This document shows positions 45,491 through 57,321 of a stretch of DNA of 64,000 nt, in pieces. The notes beneath the pieces were generated by a model, which saw only the letters and a program-made list of their open reading frames with translations, searched no databases and was not told the DNA's origin. Numbering within the stretch: the stretch's first letter is position 1; each line of letters opens with the position of its first letter. Source of the stretch: Apostichopus japonicus. Taxonomy: Eukaryota > Echinodermata > Holothuroidea > Aspidochirotida > Stichopodidae. The stretch is from NCBI RefSeq assembly GCF_037975245.1, contig NC_092572.1:23730489-23794488 (forward strand), in the 5' to 3' direction. Position numbers and translations under genes: made by a program.

Positions 45491-48439
45491 TAACACATGC
45501 AGTAGTTGCGTGATCAGCAAACTTTGTTTGATTCCCTGCCAAGGTTGCATCGCTGTATAGTCGTCTGTTTCATCGCCACTCAGACGACTACGTGTTACGT
45601 TGAGGTTTAACTCTGTACTATTCTGTGTAAGGAGCTAATTAGCCTTTGGTTTAAACAATGAAAGGCAAGTGGATTATTTAATGCAAAGTAAACAAAATAT
45701 CTGTTGGTCAGTTTCTGTAAGTTAGAGGGTTAAAGTTATCCAATTACTTTCTGAAGATGAAGTTTACACCATTCATGATCTTGGCATTGAGGTTAATGAT
45801 AACCAGCAAACTGAGAACATCCTTAATTTTCAGCTGTGATGTATTCTAAATAGCTTATCAATGTAAATGGTCAGAGAGTGAATGATTGTACATTAATATT
45901 TTAAAGGGATACCACCACACTTCAATAAAGCACAGTATAATTGGTATATTTTGCGAGATACACAAGGAACATAAAACGGCTTTAACGGAGAGGGGTGGCA
46001 TAATAAGATGACTATCAAAGGAATAGCGATATACTTTAAATATTAACGCCATTGCCCTCCCTCGCCCTAGCTCCCGTAACCACCAGGGTGTACTCTCGCT
46101 AACCTCTGGGTTTTTTAAACACCGGAACAAGAGAGTACGCACCATACAGTTCCACAACAAGTTATAAAAGTGAATCTTCAAAGTAATGTGGTCTCTAGGA
46201 CTTTGCAAATGATTCACCATGTAAACACTACAGTAGAGAGCCTCCTTATTATTTCAATTTTATTTATCATGACCATGTAAATTATTAGCTATGAGAACCA
46301 TAAGTTTTTGTTTGTTGTTAAATAAATCTTGCTTCTTTGAAGGTCTAAATTGTCTTAATCGACCAAAGTTCGTACAAAATGTACTTCCCATCAACACACA
46401 AAGCAAAGCCCAAACAGCCCCCCCCCCCCAAAAAAAAAAAAAAAAAAAAAAAACCTAGTTGCTATCGTATCTAAAAACTGTTCTACTATTTGCTTTTTAT
46501 TTACTTTTATGGTTCCTCAAGAGGGAAACCTACGGAGACACTTTTGCCGACCTTGAAAAATTGTGAAGAGGGACCGCAGATTCCATAGCCTGCAATGACT
46601 ATAACGCGGATCGCAAAGTCGGTAATTACTATTACGGTTAGATTCGTCCAACACGGCAACATACAGAAACGATGCACTCAAAACCAAAGACTTTGTTACT
46701 TGGCCAGCAACGGCTAGACCGTCATTTCTTAGAAAGGTTGCTATTACTAGAGTCGTAGGGTCTGCACTGTTTGTTCAATGTTAGAAAAAACATTCAACAG
46801 GTAGAATAAAATTATCAAAGACGCATTAAAATGTACTTGGTACTATTAAATAAGTAAATGTTGATCATATTGTGTATTTAATATGTCTTTAAATGTTAAA
46901 AACAAGGTTGCGTTGATGCAGAAATTGTTAACCCCTGCACCATAATCCATGTACCTGACGCTTTTTAGGTTAGTACCATTATGTTGACAGGGGTAACGTA
47001 TTAAAGTTGGCTTTTAATATAATACACAAAAATGGAAATATCCATAACGAAAATAACTGCTTGGAGAAAGTAACATATGAGGAGCACACATATTATACTG
47101 TATTTTGAAATTAATTTCTCATTCGACTACTCAAAAATGTATATTACATGCCAACCTTACACATTACGAGTAGACCCATGTGACAAATCGTACGCTGTAC
47201 AGGTACAGTGCCGCATATAGAGAGAGTTTGGCCAACACGATTTTTGATTGGTCGAGAGATTTAAGCGCTCACTGGACTACACTATATACGGCTCTTGACA
47301 GGTAGGACCAACACCGCCGTCACAACCTTTCGGGAAACATTTCATACTTTACTTTTGATCTGAGAAAGTAGAACAAACGGACAGATTAATATTGACTCCT
47401 TGACACCAGAATTACACACAAAATCTGAAATTGGAAGGGCGTCCTCTAATTTTCCGAAAAGTTTTTCAAACGTCTGCTGTTGATTTGTGATCATAAACAG
47501 GTCGTATGAATTGCGATGGTTAGGCAACAGATATTATACACGCGTATTAAGAGCAGAATAGCAAGAATAGTTAGAGCATGTGGTTGTTGTTCGTGGATTT
47601 GTTTGGATTTATCCAATGCAAAATAAGGGAAATCCCAAAACTCTTGACATTGGACAATAACCATACACTGTTACAGATATTAAAGTGGAAACGTGTGGGG
47701 GTATTTGGAGATTTTTTTTACAAATATCAATCTTGTTCCGAATTTCAGAGACACTATCTTATCACATGTTTAGCCTTCTGTGTGTTTAGTGCTTTGATTT
47801 ACAATCCTCAGTACGTCTCCGTGGTTTTAATTTTCATCGGTGTGTTCAGTACTGTGTGTATATATGTATGCCCGTGCATGCAGTGGCAGACGATCGCGAC
47901 GTCCCATGTAGTACCTTACTGTGATTGATTAGCAAACGAAATAATAACTTAAAGTGCATAAAAAACGTCGACAATGGCCGGACTGTAACCGTATCGTTGT
48001 TGATTTTTTAAATTTTGGATTCAAAGAGGACTCTCACGGATTATATCATGACTTAATAAACTTTTTCGCAGATTCTGAAATCGTTCGATCGTGTGATACT
48101 GGTAGGTTGGTTATTACTACTTATAATACACTGAAGACTCCAACTTAACATTAAGGCTTTACAAGTAGACTGTACCGGTCCGGTTCTGCCACTATTGGGA
48201 ACCATTTAAATAGGTAGATGTCTACCTTAAAACCAGGCCTAGCAGTATTCTTGTAGTCTACCAATCCTTTACTGCAAATATGACAGGTAGTTTACCACAC
48301 TAGTATGTAGTGTAATTTATTTGGCTAGCTATACTGTATGTGTGTGGTTGCCTGTCATCCAGTATTATTTTCAAAGTAATCATAATACTGCTATACTAGC
48401 AATTAATAATAATAATAATAATGAAAATATGAGTTTTCA
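45491..48439. other. No gene recognised
   Basis: Includes a poly-C/poly-A tract (46421-46453). A plus-strand open frame at 47578-47928 has hydrophobic runs but no homology I recognise, no splice context and ordinary random composition; not called. Confidence 0.5.
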
Positions 48440-48830
48440 ACTGTGAACTATGTCACCATGTTACCATGATAGTAGTTTTACATATTTGTGTCAAATATAA
48501 AATAGGGACTAATGAAAGTTATGATTATCTGCTACCATAATGAGATCATCAGTATAATCTAAACCTTATTAAATATTGAAATTAAAGTATCGCAAATGAA
48601 CTTTTATGAGAAATGGCCTAGAAAGTTTTGATCTTGTGAAAAATATTTGTGTTGTGTATTTGTGTACCAAGAGGCAAGACGGACTCATTATATGCCTGGT
48701 GATTTAACTAAGTACTAGTTAGAAATGCAATGATTACAGGAAAATTATACTTATAAAGAAGTTCTACAGACTAAATCTACTACTGACTAACACTGACTTG
48801 GTCAGTAGAAATATACTGTATAAATAAAAT
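48440..48830. repeat. Local duplication Q, copy 2
   Basis: Second copy of the 43940-44440 block with internal deletions. Confidence 0.75.
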
Positions 48831-49590
48831 ATATAGATATTAAGATATATATGAGTCCCTAATTTTTTATTACAAAGTTGAAAAATATTTTGAAAGGGCT
48901 CTTTATTCAGGCAAGGTCATTTGTATATAGATTTATCTGTACAGACTGTTACACAAGGGTACAGTAGTGTACATCAACACACTCTATGTTACTTAGGGCA
49001 TCATGCATATTCAGTGATATTATAATAAGTTCCAACCTGCAGTAAGTAGATGATTACCATGCTTCGTAACTCACCTTTCTTCCAAGTTAAACAGTTTATT
49101 CAGCTTTAGACTGGTTTCTGTTAAAGCTGATTGTACTTATAAGAATCCATCCCCACCTTTGTGGATTTGATTCAGTTGACTTACTTTGCATTATGAAAAC
49201 CTGTAAAGCGCTACCATAGAAATGCTGAGAACTTTAAATTGAGCTGTCACACCAGACATAAATTTGTGTACAACTAAATAGAGTTTTAAGTGGTATTACT
49301 CCATAGGAACAAAGTTTGTTTATCGAAAACAGGTGTATTCAACTGTTTACAAAAGGTGCAATCATCAATGCCCAAAACGTTTCGAGCTCTGTAAGACTGT
49401 AGCTGGTGGAAAGATAGCTGAAAACCACCTGTGTTTTGTGGACCTTTGAATATCTCTAAATATTTGGGCAGATTCGGAACAAATTTGACTATTGATTTCT
49501 AATTGTTTTCTCGTCCCTAAATTTAATGTTTGCTGCACTCTTCACTCACCTGTCTCTACTCTACTATTGTACTTTCATATGTATCTAGCC
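48831..49590. other. No gene recognised
   Basis: AT-rich; nothing supported. Confidence 0.5.
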
Positions 49591-49785
49591 TACTTGTGAG
49601 ATATGGCTCTCCCTGACCAGTGTGAGATATGGCCCTAATTTATTTGAGGTATACAGTACACCTCCCTGTTGTGAGGCATGGTCCTCCCTGTTGTGAGGTA
49701 TGGTCCTCCCTGTTGTGAGGTATGGTTTTTGTGAGGTATGGTCCTTCTTGTTGTGAGGTATGGTTGTTCCTCTTGTGAGGTAAGT
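49591..49785. repeat. About 22-bp minisatellite
   Basis: Variants of tgttgtgaggtatggtcctccc repeated about eight times, degenerate at the left. No spacers, so not CRISPR-like. Confidence 0.85.
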
Positions 49786-50246
49786 ATTTAAGGTGTTAAA
49801 TATGCTAGGAAATCAGATTATGGTCACCCGCTGATGGTCAAATATTTAAAAGGATTGTCTGGTGGCCCAAAGAAGTTACCTTAAAAAATGATAAATATTT
49901 TTCCAAACATGTTGACAAAGTATGAGAACGCTAATGTTGCGTTTGACAGAGAAACGATTTTTTAATCGTTAAGGATGGACATTTCCAATATGATTTGAAC
50001 AGTACAGAACATGGCGTCATCTACGCTAATGCAGATTGCGACATAACCCACGCTCTGTACCTTACCTACAGTAATCACAACAAAAACCGCGTTTGTATAC
50101 AGATTAATTTCTTCCTTAATTTTCGGTGAAATTTCTTATAAATTCGATATGTTTTCAAAAACTCCTTAAGCCGCCATATATGTAGTAGATCAGTCACTGT
50201 GGTTTCGTAGTCTTTGTGTAACACTTTGTGTAAGTATTAACAGCAG

Positions 50247-50749
50247 TTGTTAATACATTGCGCTATCCAGCTCCAACTAGAAGAATGTTCGCATGTAGGC
50301 TACTCTAACGTTTACAATCGGACAGTTCTGCGAAGCCTAAGCTTCTCAGTACTACATTCTGCTCTGACATCGGATCGGGGAACAGGACACACAACAGCGA
50401 TATTTTTAAACGGAGTGCGTATTCTAGGTAGCAACCTGTATGCGCGCGTATGTCTGAACTTCAATGCAACTCACGACGATTTGCTCCTCTATCAATTATG
50501 GAAGAAGAACCGTGAGAGATGTCCCCGATTGTGGGTACATGAAATAAATGAAAAGCGCGAGGAGCTCGGCGAGTACCACTCTCTGGTAAGAGAACTTTCT
50601 AGTAACGAAGACAAGTTCTACAATTACTTTAGAATGAACGAGGACCAGTTTAACCGCATTTTGGACCTAGTACAAGATGACCTCAAAAGACAAGTGACGC
50701 AGCTCAGAAAACCAATTTCTGCTCGTCAAAGATTGGCGATTTGTCTCAG
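50247..50749 (+). CDS. PIF/Harbinger (HARBI1-like) transposase, N-terminal exon
   Basis: Conserved sequence starts near 50490: LYQLWKKNRERCPRLWVHEI, then REELGEYHSLVREL, then FYNYFRMNEDQFNRILDLV and KPISARQRLAICLR. The W-V-H-x-I-N...GEYH-x-L-x-x-EL and YFRMxxxxFxxIL motifs are those of the N-terminal region of Harbinger/HARBI1-type transposases. The exon ends in a good donor, CTCAG|GTAAGC. No DDE catalytic exon is visible downstream before the SINE at 51535, so it is probably truncated. The residues before 50490 may be noncoding. Confidence 0.8.
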
Positions 50750-51534
50750 GTAAGCAAGCGTTGATATTGCAGTAATGAAGTCTACCTATAAACGGCAACA
50801 CTTGCCGCTTTGAAAATTAGCTATCTTCTCTGTAGAATAATCTATTCAAGTGACATCAGGGAAGGAAGTAGGTCTTAAAAGACGGGAGATGGAACAGGGC
50901 AACAAGGAGGGCTGGATATCTTGGAATTCGGAGTCTACACCTAAACCGGGTGAATTGGCAGCCCTCCTTAAAACTAAATGTGAAACACCATTGTAAACAG
51001 CTAATCTGGCACTGTGCCAGACCTTGCTACCATCCAAGTAAAAAAAAAGGGCGGGGCATGCAGGAAATGTGTAGAATGTTTGAAACTGACATGCGGGCGG
51101 CGCCAGAGGACGTCAAGCAAAGGCTAGGACCTCCAGGGATAGACCTCATCTGGCTGAAATTTTTTCAATTAAACTGCTGGCTATCCACTATTGAACACAT
51201 TTAATCTTCATTAAAATCACTGGCCTCACACTTAATGTTCCTTGATTAGTGAAATGACACCTGATAATTTGTTGAGACTAATTCTTAATTGATATGCTTA
51301 CAAGAATACGACAAAGTTTCATATCAAGTTCATTCGCTCTATTTTCATTCTCTTCATGACTTTTCCACTTGTTTTCAACTTTTACACCATGTTTGCATTA
51401 ACTTGGCATTTCAAAATCACAAATTATCAAAAGGTGGATCTCATTCATTTAAATTGCAATTGAAATGTGCAAAATGTTCATGCTTGGGTATTAAAATAAA
51501 ATTCCCACATAAATAATGCCCACATATATAATTT
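50750..51534. other. No gene recognised
   Basis: Downstream flank of the Harbinger exon. I looked for the expected DDE domain on the plus strand and did not find it. Confidence 0.5.
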
Positions 51535-51775
51535 GGAGTGTTAGCTCAGTGGTTAACGCCGGTGCCTTTCAATCATAAGGTCCCCGGTTCGAGTCACTCC
51601 CAGATTAATGTATGTCGTCCAGTTACAGAGTTGTTGACAATTAACAATTCATAATTATGTACGTTAAATATGAATGTAAGAGACTGACTTCGGTCAGCTT
51701 GCGGCTTTGATAAGCCTATGAGGCTTCTTCGCGAGTTCCTGCTTGCAGGAGGATCTAATATACATACATATATCA
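51535..51775 (+). mobile_element. tRNA-derived SINE
   Basis: The head is tRNA-like, with A box tagctcagtgg (51542-51552) and B box ggttcgagtc (51586-51595) at normal spacing, starting ggagtgt and closing cactcc. The anticodon arm is degenerate (8-nt loop), so it is not a functional tRNA. The body contains gacttcggtcagcttgcggc and a gaggcttcttcgcgagttcc stretch, and the 3' end is an atacatacatat tail. Pol III internal promoter type. Confidence 0.8.
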
Positions 51776-52822
51776 ATGTGGCACTGTCTAATTTTCTAGC
51801 CTCTTAGAGAGAGGTGCAAAAGGATACATTGTTGTAGACCATGTGCCTTTCTAGGACATCCTGAAAAATAACATTTGACATTTGGTAAAAGAAATAGTAC
51901 AACACTCTCTACAACTGGCCAGAATTACTGAATTTCAACCAGAAATCAAATTACTTAATGATTCCCTGCCTTATGGAAAGTAACACCTCTCTTACATAGT
52001 TTGGAACTTGTAATACTATTGTTGACCAACGAGGGTTTTACCTGGGTAATCAGACTTACTCAGCCTAAAAGTCTTCTCCCCTTTGGTAAAGAGCTCTATA
52101 CTTATACTCATGGTTATAACAATGGAAAAATTGGAGGCTGATAAGAGCAAACTTCTTTTACAGTAATACAGGACTGTACAAATACCTCTCAGTTAAAATA
52201 TTGACAACTCTGACACAGTACTACAACTTTGTTCTAACAGCACTGTTTTATACATTATTATTATTAAACATTCCTTCACTAGGCCTAACTTCTACAATAT
52301 CTCCGCCACTGCTAAGGCTTGGCTTGTCAAGTTTGTCGGGAGTGTTTGATTACATTATAAGGTTCGATTCACTGGTCTTAGCGAAAGTAGAATATACAGT
52401 TGAAACATGTACTGAGAGCCACTTCCACGAAACGCAACAAACTTCACTTCGAGTTTGACTAGGCTAGTCCTAGGCAGAGTAATTTGGAAAACAAGTTTTC
52501 ACGAATCCCTCAATAAAACAGTGACTTTGCCTACCATAACCACAAGCTTAGAATGATTGCTTCGTGAAAGGTTGCGAGTGATGTCGAATGTGAGTATCGT
52601 TCTCCGCTTGAGAGCAGCAGCAAACAGACGCAATGTTGTTGGTCGGCCCGAGGATGAAGGTCAAAAAAAAAGTATAATAGGCCAATTAATATAATACTAA
52701 TAGCATGTAGCTCTCGCAATACAATACAATAAAGCCTATTGCATGCTAGGTATAACAAAAGATCAAATACACATGCCAGTTGATTCTATGGGTTTTTCAT
52801 ATCACGAAAACCATTTACTTAC
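51776..52822. other. No gene recognised
   Basis: On the minus strand this would hold the next exons of the MADF gene, but I see no convincing second half of the domain. Confidence 0.45.
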
Positions 52823-52937
52823 CACTCATACCGACATTTCTCCCAATTGAGTCCCGTATGTCTCTTTTCCGGGTAGAATCCTTAAAATTCTTGTCGGTTT
52901 TGTCGTACAGTGAAGGATTCAACCTCACAAATTCAAC
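52823..52937 (-). pseudogene. MADF-domain gene, 3' part of interrupted first exon
   Basis: Minus strand: from the 10-bp TSD gttgaatttg, the reading continues VRLNPSLYDKTDKNFKDSTR and RDIRDSIGRNVGMS to donor GAGTG|GTAAGT. The LYDKxxxxFKD...R...I...G pattern is the MADF (Myb/SANT-like in Adf-1) DNA-binding domain. The start codon and first 12 codons lie beyond the 4,200-bp element at 57138-57174. Joined at the TSD, the coding stretch is 142 nt and ends in phase 1. Confidence 0.75.
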
Positions 52938-54399
52938 GGCCAGGTCGATAACGCGGAAACGCGGAAACCGCGGAAACCGCGGAAATCGATAAACCGGGTT
53001 CGGAAATAGAGATACCGGGTTCGATATCAACGGTTTCCGCGGTTTCCGCGTTATCGACCTTGCTATATAGCAAGGTCGAAAACGCGGAAACGAGAGGAAT
53101 TTGTCAAGGGAGGGTGACAACGTCTTTTTTTTTGGGCGCATTTCAGCCTATATTCGCCAAAAAGGGGTGCGGGTTTAAAGCTATTTCAGTAAATGTAGGT
53201 CGAAAACGCGGAAATCGTACTTTTACAATGGACGAGTTAGATTATTTTGTCAAGGGAGGATAAAGACGTTTTTTGAGCGCATTTCAGCCAATATGCGCCA
53301 GGAGGGGTGGGAAAGGGCTAAGGTTTTTTTTTTATACTAAATGCAGGTCGCAAACGCGGAAATGTTTTTGTACACAATGAATGGCGAAACTAGAGGATTT
53401 GTCAAGGCGGAGGGTGAAGAGTTTTCGGCGCATTTCAGTCAATATGCGCCAGGAAGGTGATGGAGTTGTAGGCTTTTCCCCTAAATGCAGGTCGAAAACA
53501 CGGAAATGTTTTTAACAAAGGCGGAACTAGAGGAGTTTGCCAAGGGAGGGAAATGAAGTGTTTTTGGCCGGCGCATTTCAGCCAATATGCGCCAGCAAAG
53601 GTGTGGGGATGTGGTTTGAGGCTTTTACACTAAATACAGGTCGAAAACGCGGAAATGTTTTTAACAAAGGCGGAACTAGGGGAGTTTGTCAAGGGAGGGT
53701 GAAAAAGTGTTTTGGCGCATTTCAGCTGTAATGCGCCAAGAAGGGGTGGGGTAAAATAATTTATTTTACTAAAAGCCGGTCGAAAACGCGGAATTGTTTT
53801 TTACAATGGCGAAACAAGAGAAACTAGGCACGGTGAAGATGTTTTCTGAGCGTATTTCAGCCAATATGCGCCACGAGGGGGTGCGGGAGGGGTGTAGCCT
53901 TTTTTAATACTAAATGCAGGTCGAAAACGCGGAAATGTTTTTAACAAAGGGTGAACTAGGGGAGTTCGCTAAGGGAGGGAAATGAAGTGTTTTGGCCGGC
54001 GCATGTCAGCCAATATGCGCCAGCAAAGGTCTGGGGAGGTGGGTTGAGGCTGTTACACTAAATACAGGTCGAAAACGCGGAAATGCTTTTTTAACAATGG
54101 TGAAACTAGAGGATTTTGTGGTGGTTATTCCAGACATTAATCAAAGAAAATGTGACGTAGTCTATTAATATCAGAGCTTAAGTATTTCGCCATGGCATAA
54201 GTCTCAGCATACCGGTTCTTAAGCTAATAATTGAGTAGAGCTTGATATAAGTACTTCATACCCGACGAATCTAAGTGTTTTCTACATAACGATATCTCAA
54301 ATAACAAACTTAAAAGAAAGAGAGTAAACACAAACGGAGGTACAATGGAAATTTTCTGATATAAACACGTATAGAACTAAAACATTAAGCTTTTTCAAG

Positions 54400-55080
54400 G
54401 TCCCGTAACACTCATTAAAGAAGTAATGATTTAGTGGTAATTTAAATCGGTCAAGCACTCTTTGGACTGGGCAAGACGCATTATGGTACTCTTCTACAAT
54501 GTCATTAGAGTTCATGTTACCCAATGGTTTGGTGATCCAAGGCGTGCTGCATGGATTAGGGCCCAGAGCGTGTTCGTGGTCCCGTTACACTCATTAAAGA
54601 AGTAATGATTTAGTGGTCATTTTAATTGGTCAAGCACTCTTTGGACCGGGCAAGACGCATTACGGTTCCCTTCTACAATGTCTGTAGAGTTCATATGACT
54701 CATTGGTTGGGTGGTCCAAGGCGTGCTGGTCTTGATTAGGAGCCAAATGTTTTTCATTCGTTGTCCCGTTACACTAATTTAATAAGTGATTATTTAGTTG
54801 TCATTTTAATTGGTCAAGCACTCTTTGGACCGGGCAAGACGCATTATGATATCCTTCTTCATTGTCTAAAGAATTCATATGACCCATTGGTTAGGTGGTC
54901 CAAGGCGTGCTAGTCTTGATTAGGGCCTAAAGTGATTTTTCGTCAGGTCCCGTTTCCGTTACATTAATTTAAGAACCGATGATGTAGTGGTCATTTTAGT
55001 TGGTCAAGAACTCTTTGGACCGGGCAAGATGCACTATGGTACCCATTTACATTGTCATTAGAGTTCAAGTGACCCAGATA
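54400..55080. repeat. Internal tandem repeat, about 183 bp, four units
   Basis: Units start near 54400, 54580, 54765 and 54945 and share cattaaagaagtaatgatttag, ggtcaagcactctttgga and ccgggcaagacgcatta. Central region of the 4,200-bp element. Confidence 0.85.
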
Positions 55081-55789
55081 AACCTCTTTTCCACGACCAA
55101 ATTTTGAACATCTTGTAAGAATGCATTCGTCTTGTCATAAGTGTTACGTCGGTACCATTGTCGAATAAGTTACTGAATAGGTAGCAGTTACTCATTCGCG
55201 AACGTCGAACGAGGAACGAGGAATTAGTATCTAACTACACACTGGTATTCCAATACTGGGGAAGATGGCAGGGTTGCCAGTTTTATTGTAACGCAATCGG
55301 TCAAATAATTGTAAATGTGACTGTCTTACTTCTAATAGTTCGCAACTTCAAGTTCATACACTTCCTCCGAATCGTCCCCCAAAACATAGGTTTTATGTTT
55401 TCTTTTCATAAACGATCAAAAGCTCCTTTGCCGTCCCCTAGCTGTGAAAATTCTCTAGTTCCGCCATTGTACATACGCACCTTTATATATACCGACGGGG
55501 TGGCCCAAGAGGGGGAGGGAGAAGCGGGGTAACAGTCCCCTTCCCCTCGTCGGGGAGGTCTAGCCCCCTGGTAGGGGAAATTATGATTTCGTCAGGGAGC
55601 AATGAAGAAAAAAATATATTATTGTGTATTTCTTATCATCATAATGATCATTCTATGATAAAGATAAATGTAGGAAAATCAGTCCCCGACAGGTGTCAGC
55701 CGCACCGACATACGGGCTTCAAACTTCTCTCATATACCAAAAAAGACACCACAAATTACCGCGCGCTTCGGCAATATTAGATTTATATA

Positions 55790-55905
55790 TACATAGATAT
55801 GTATCTGTATGTGTAAATATATCTATATATATATATATATATATACATACATATATATGTATGTGTAAGTATATACATACATATATATATATATATATAA
55901 TTGTT
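55790..55905. repeat. (TA)n microsatellite
   Basis: ta/at with tatgta interruptions, in the central region of the 4,200-bp element. Confidence 0.9.
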
Positions 55906-57137
55906 TATTTTTTTATTAATATTACAACGTGCACACAATTGTTTCCGGGGACCTTAGCTCCCGTGTCGGAGAAATCCTGGAACCATCCCTGCATACCAAA
56001 TGGACGTTAACAAACATTACTGAGTTTTCTGCCTGTATTTAGTGAAAAAAAGCTTCAAGCCCAAACCCTTCTTGGCGCATGTTGGCTGAAATGCGACCAA
56101 AACATTTCTTTACATTCCTGCATGCATTTAGAGTATTTCCGTCATTGTTAAAAAAAAAATTCGCGTTTTCGACATGCCTTTAGTGAAAAGACTTCAACCT
56201 CACCCCTTTCTGGCGCCTATTTGCTAAAATGCGCCCAAAACACCTTTTCACCCTGTCTTAACAAAATCATCCAGTTGTGAAAAATGTTGTGAAAAAAAAA
56301 ATTTCCGCGTTTTCGACCTACACTAACTGAAAAAAGTCTCATACCCCCACTCCATCCTTGCGCATATTGGCAAACACTTTTTCCGCGTTTTCGACCTGCA
56401 TTAAGTGAAAAAGCCTCAACATCCTTCCTCACCCCCTTCAATTTTGGCTGAAATGCGCCGGCCAAAACTCTTCTTTTCCCTCCCTTAGCAAACTCCTCTA
56501 GTTCCGCCTTTGCTAAAAACATTTCAGCGTTTTCGACCTCCATTTAGTAAAAAAAAACAGCCTACAACCCCTCACCTTCCTGGCGCATATTGACTGAAAT
56601 GCGCCGAAAACTCTTAACCTTCCGCCTTGACAAATTCTCTAGTTTCGCCATTCATTGTGTAAAAAAACATTTCCGCGTTTTCGACCGGCATTTAGTGAAA
56701 CAAAATCTTCTATCCCCACCCCTCCTGGCGCATACTGGCTGAAATGCGCTCAAAAATTTTTTCACCCTCTCTTGACAAAATCATCTAGTTTCGCCATTGT
56801 AAAAAAAAAAACATTTCCGCGTTTTCGACCTACACTACCCTCCCTTGACAAAATAATCTAACTCATCCATTGTAAAGTACGATTTCCGCGTTTTCGACCT
56901 ACATTTACTAGCTTTAAACCCGCACCCCTTTTTGGCGAATATAGGCTGAAATGCGCCCAAAAGACTTCGTCACCCTCCCTTGACAAATTCCTCTCGTTTC
57001 CGCGGTTTCCGCGTTTTCGACCTTACTATATAGCAAGGTCGATAACGCGGAAACCGCGGAAACCGTTGATATTGAACCCGGTTTCTCGAATTCCGCGGTT
57101 TCCGCGGTTTCCGCGTTTCCGCGTTATCGACCTGGCC

Positions 57138-57174
57138 CAAATTCAACCAATTTCTCATTTTCCTCGTCCGCCAT
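57138..57174 (-). pseudogene. MADF-domain gene, 5' part with start codon
   Basis: Minus strand ATG at 57174-57172, encoding MADEENEKLVEF; the last 10 nt are the TSD. The ENEKLVEFVR start of a MADF domain is completed by 52823-52937 on the far side of the element. A hAT element with its TSD at 57186-57193 sits 12 bp upstream of the ATG, so the leader is also displaced. Confidence 0.72.
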
Positions 57175-57321
57175 AATGATTGGTAGCTAGTTACATGGGC
57201 GTCAATCTAGGGGGGGACGGGGGGACACGTCCCCCCCCACATTTCGATGGATGGGGGAAACAATATCAAATGTCCCCCCCCCCCCACACATTTGGAAAAA
57301 GAGTAGTGTCGTGGCTCTATT

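Larger units (their letters stand above)
52938..57137. mobile_element. 4,200-bp foldback/Mutator-like element with tandem-repeat TIRs
   Basis: The perfect 10-bp TSD caaattcaac lies at 52928-52937 and 57138-57147. The ends ggccaggtcgataacgcgg and its inverse are identical over their outer 40 or so bp. Each arm (about 1.1 kb: 52938-54120 and 56050-57137) is an array of about 120-150-bp units beginning (c/t)aggtcgaaaacgcggaaat and containing gcgcatttcagccaatatgcgcca. The outermost roughly 125 bp of each arm is itself a hairpin (ggtcgataacgcggaaacc against ggtttccgcgttatcgacc). No transposase inside. A 9-10-bp TSD and long TIRs point to a Mutator-like non-autonomous element; Foldback/Galileo-type is the alternative. 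Confidence 0.88.

Noticed and set aside
47578-47928. 116-codon open frame with hydrophobic runs that could be a membrane protein
   Set aside because: No homology recognised, no supporting splice or start context, and AT-rich chance frames of this size are expected.
49591-49785. Direct repeats resembling a CRISPR array
   Set aside because: Units are contiguous without spacers and the DNA is eukaryotic; it is a minisatellite.
51535-51606. A functional tRNA gene
   Set aside because: The anticodon loop has eight bases and the D stem does not pair fully; the extended body and tail identify a SINE.
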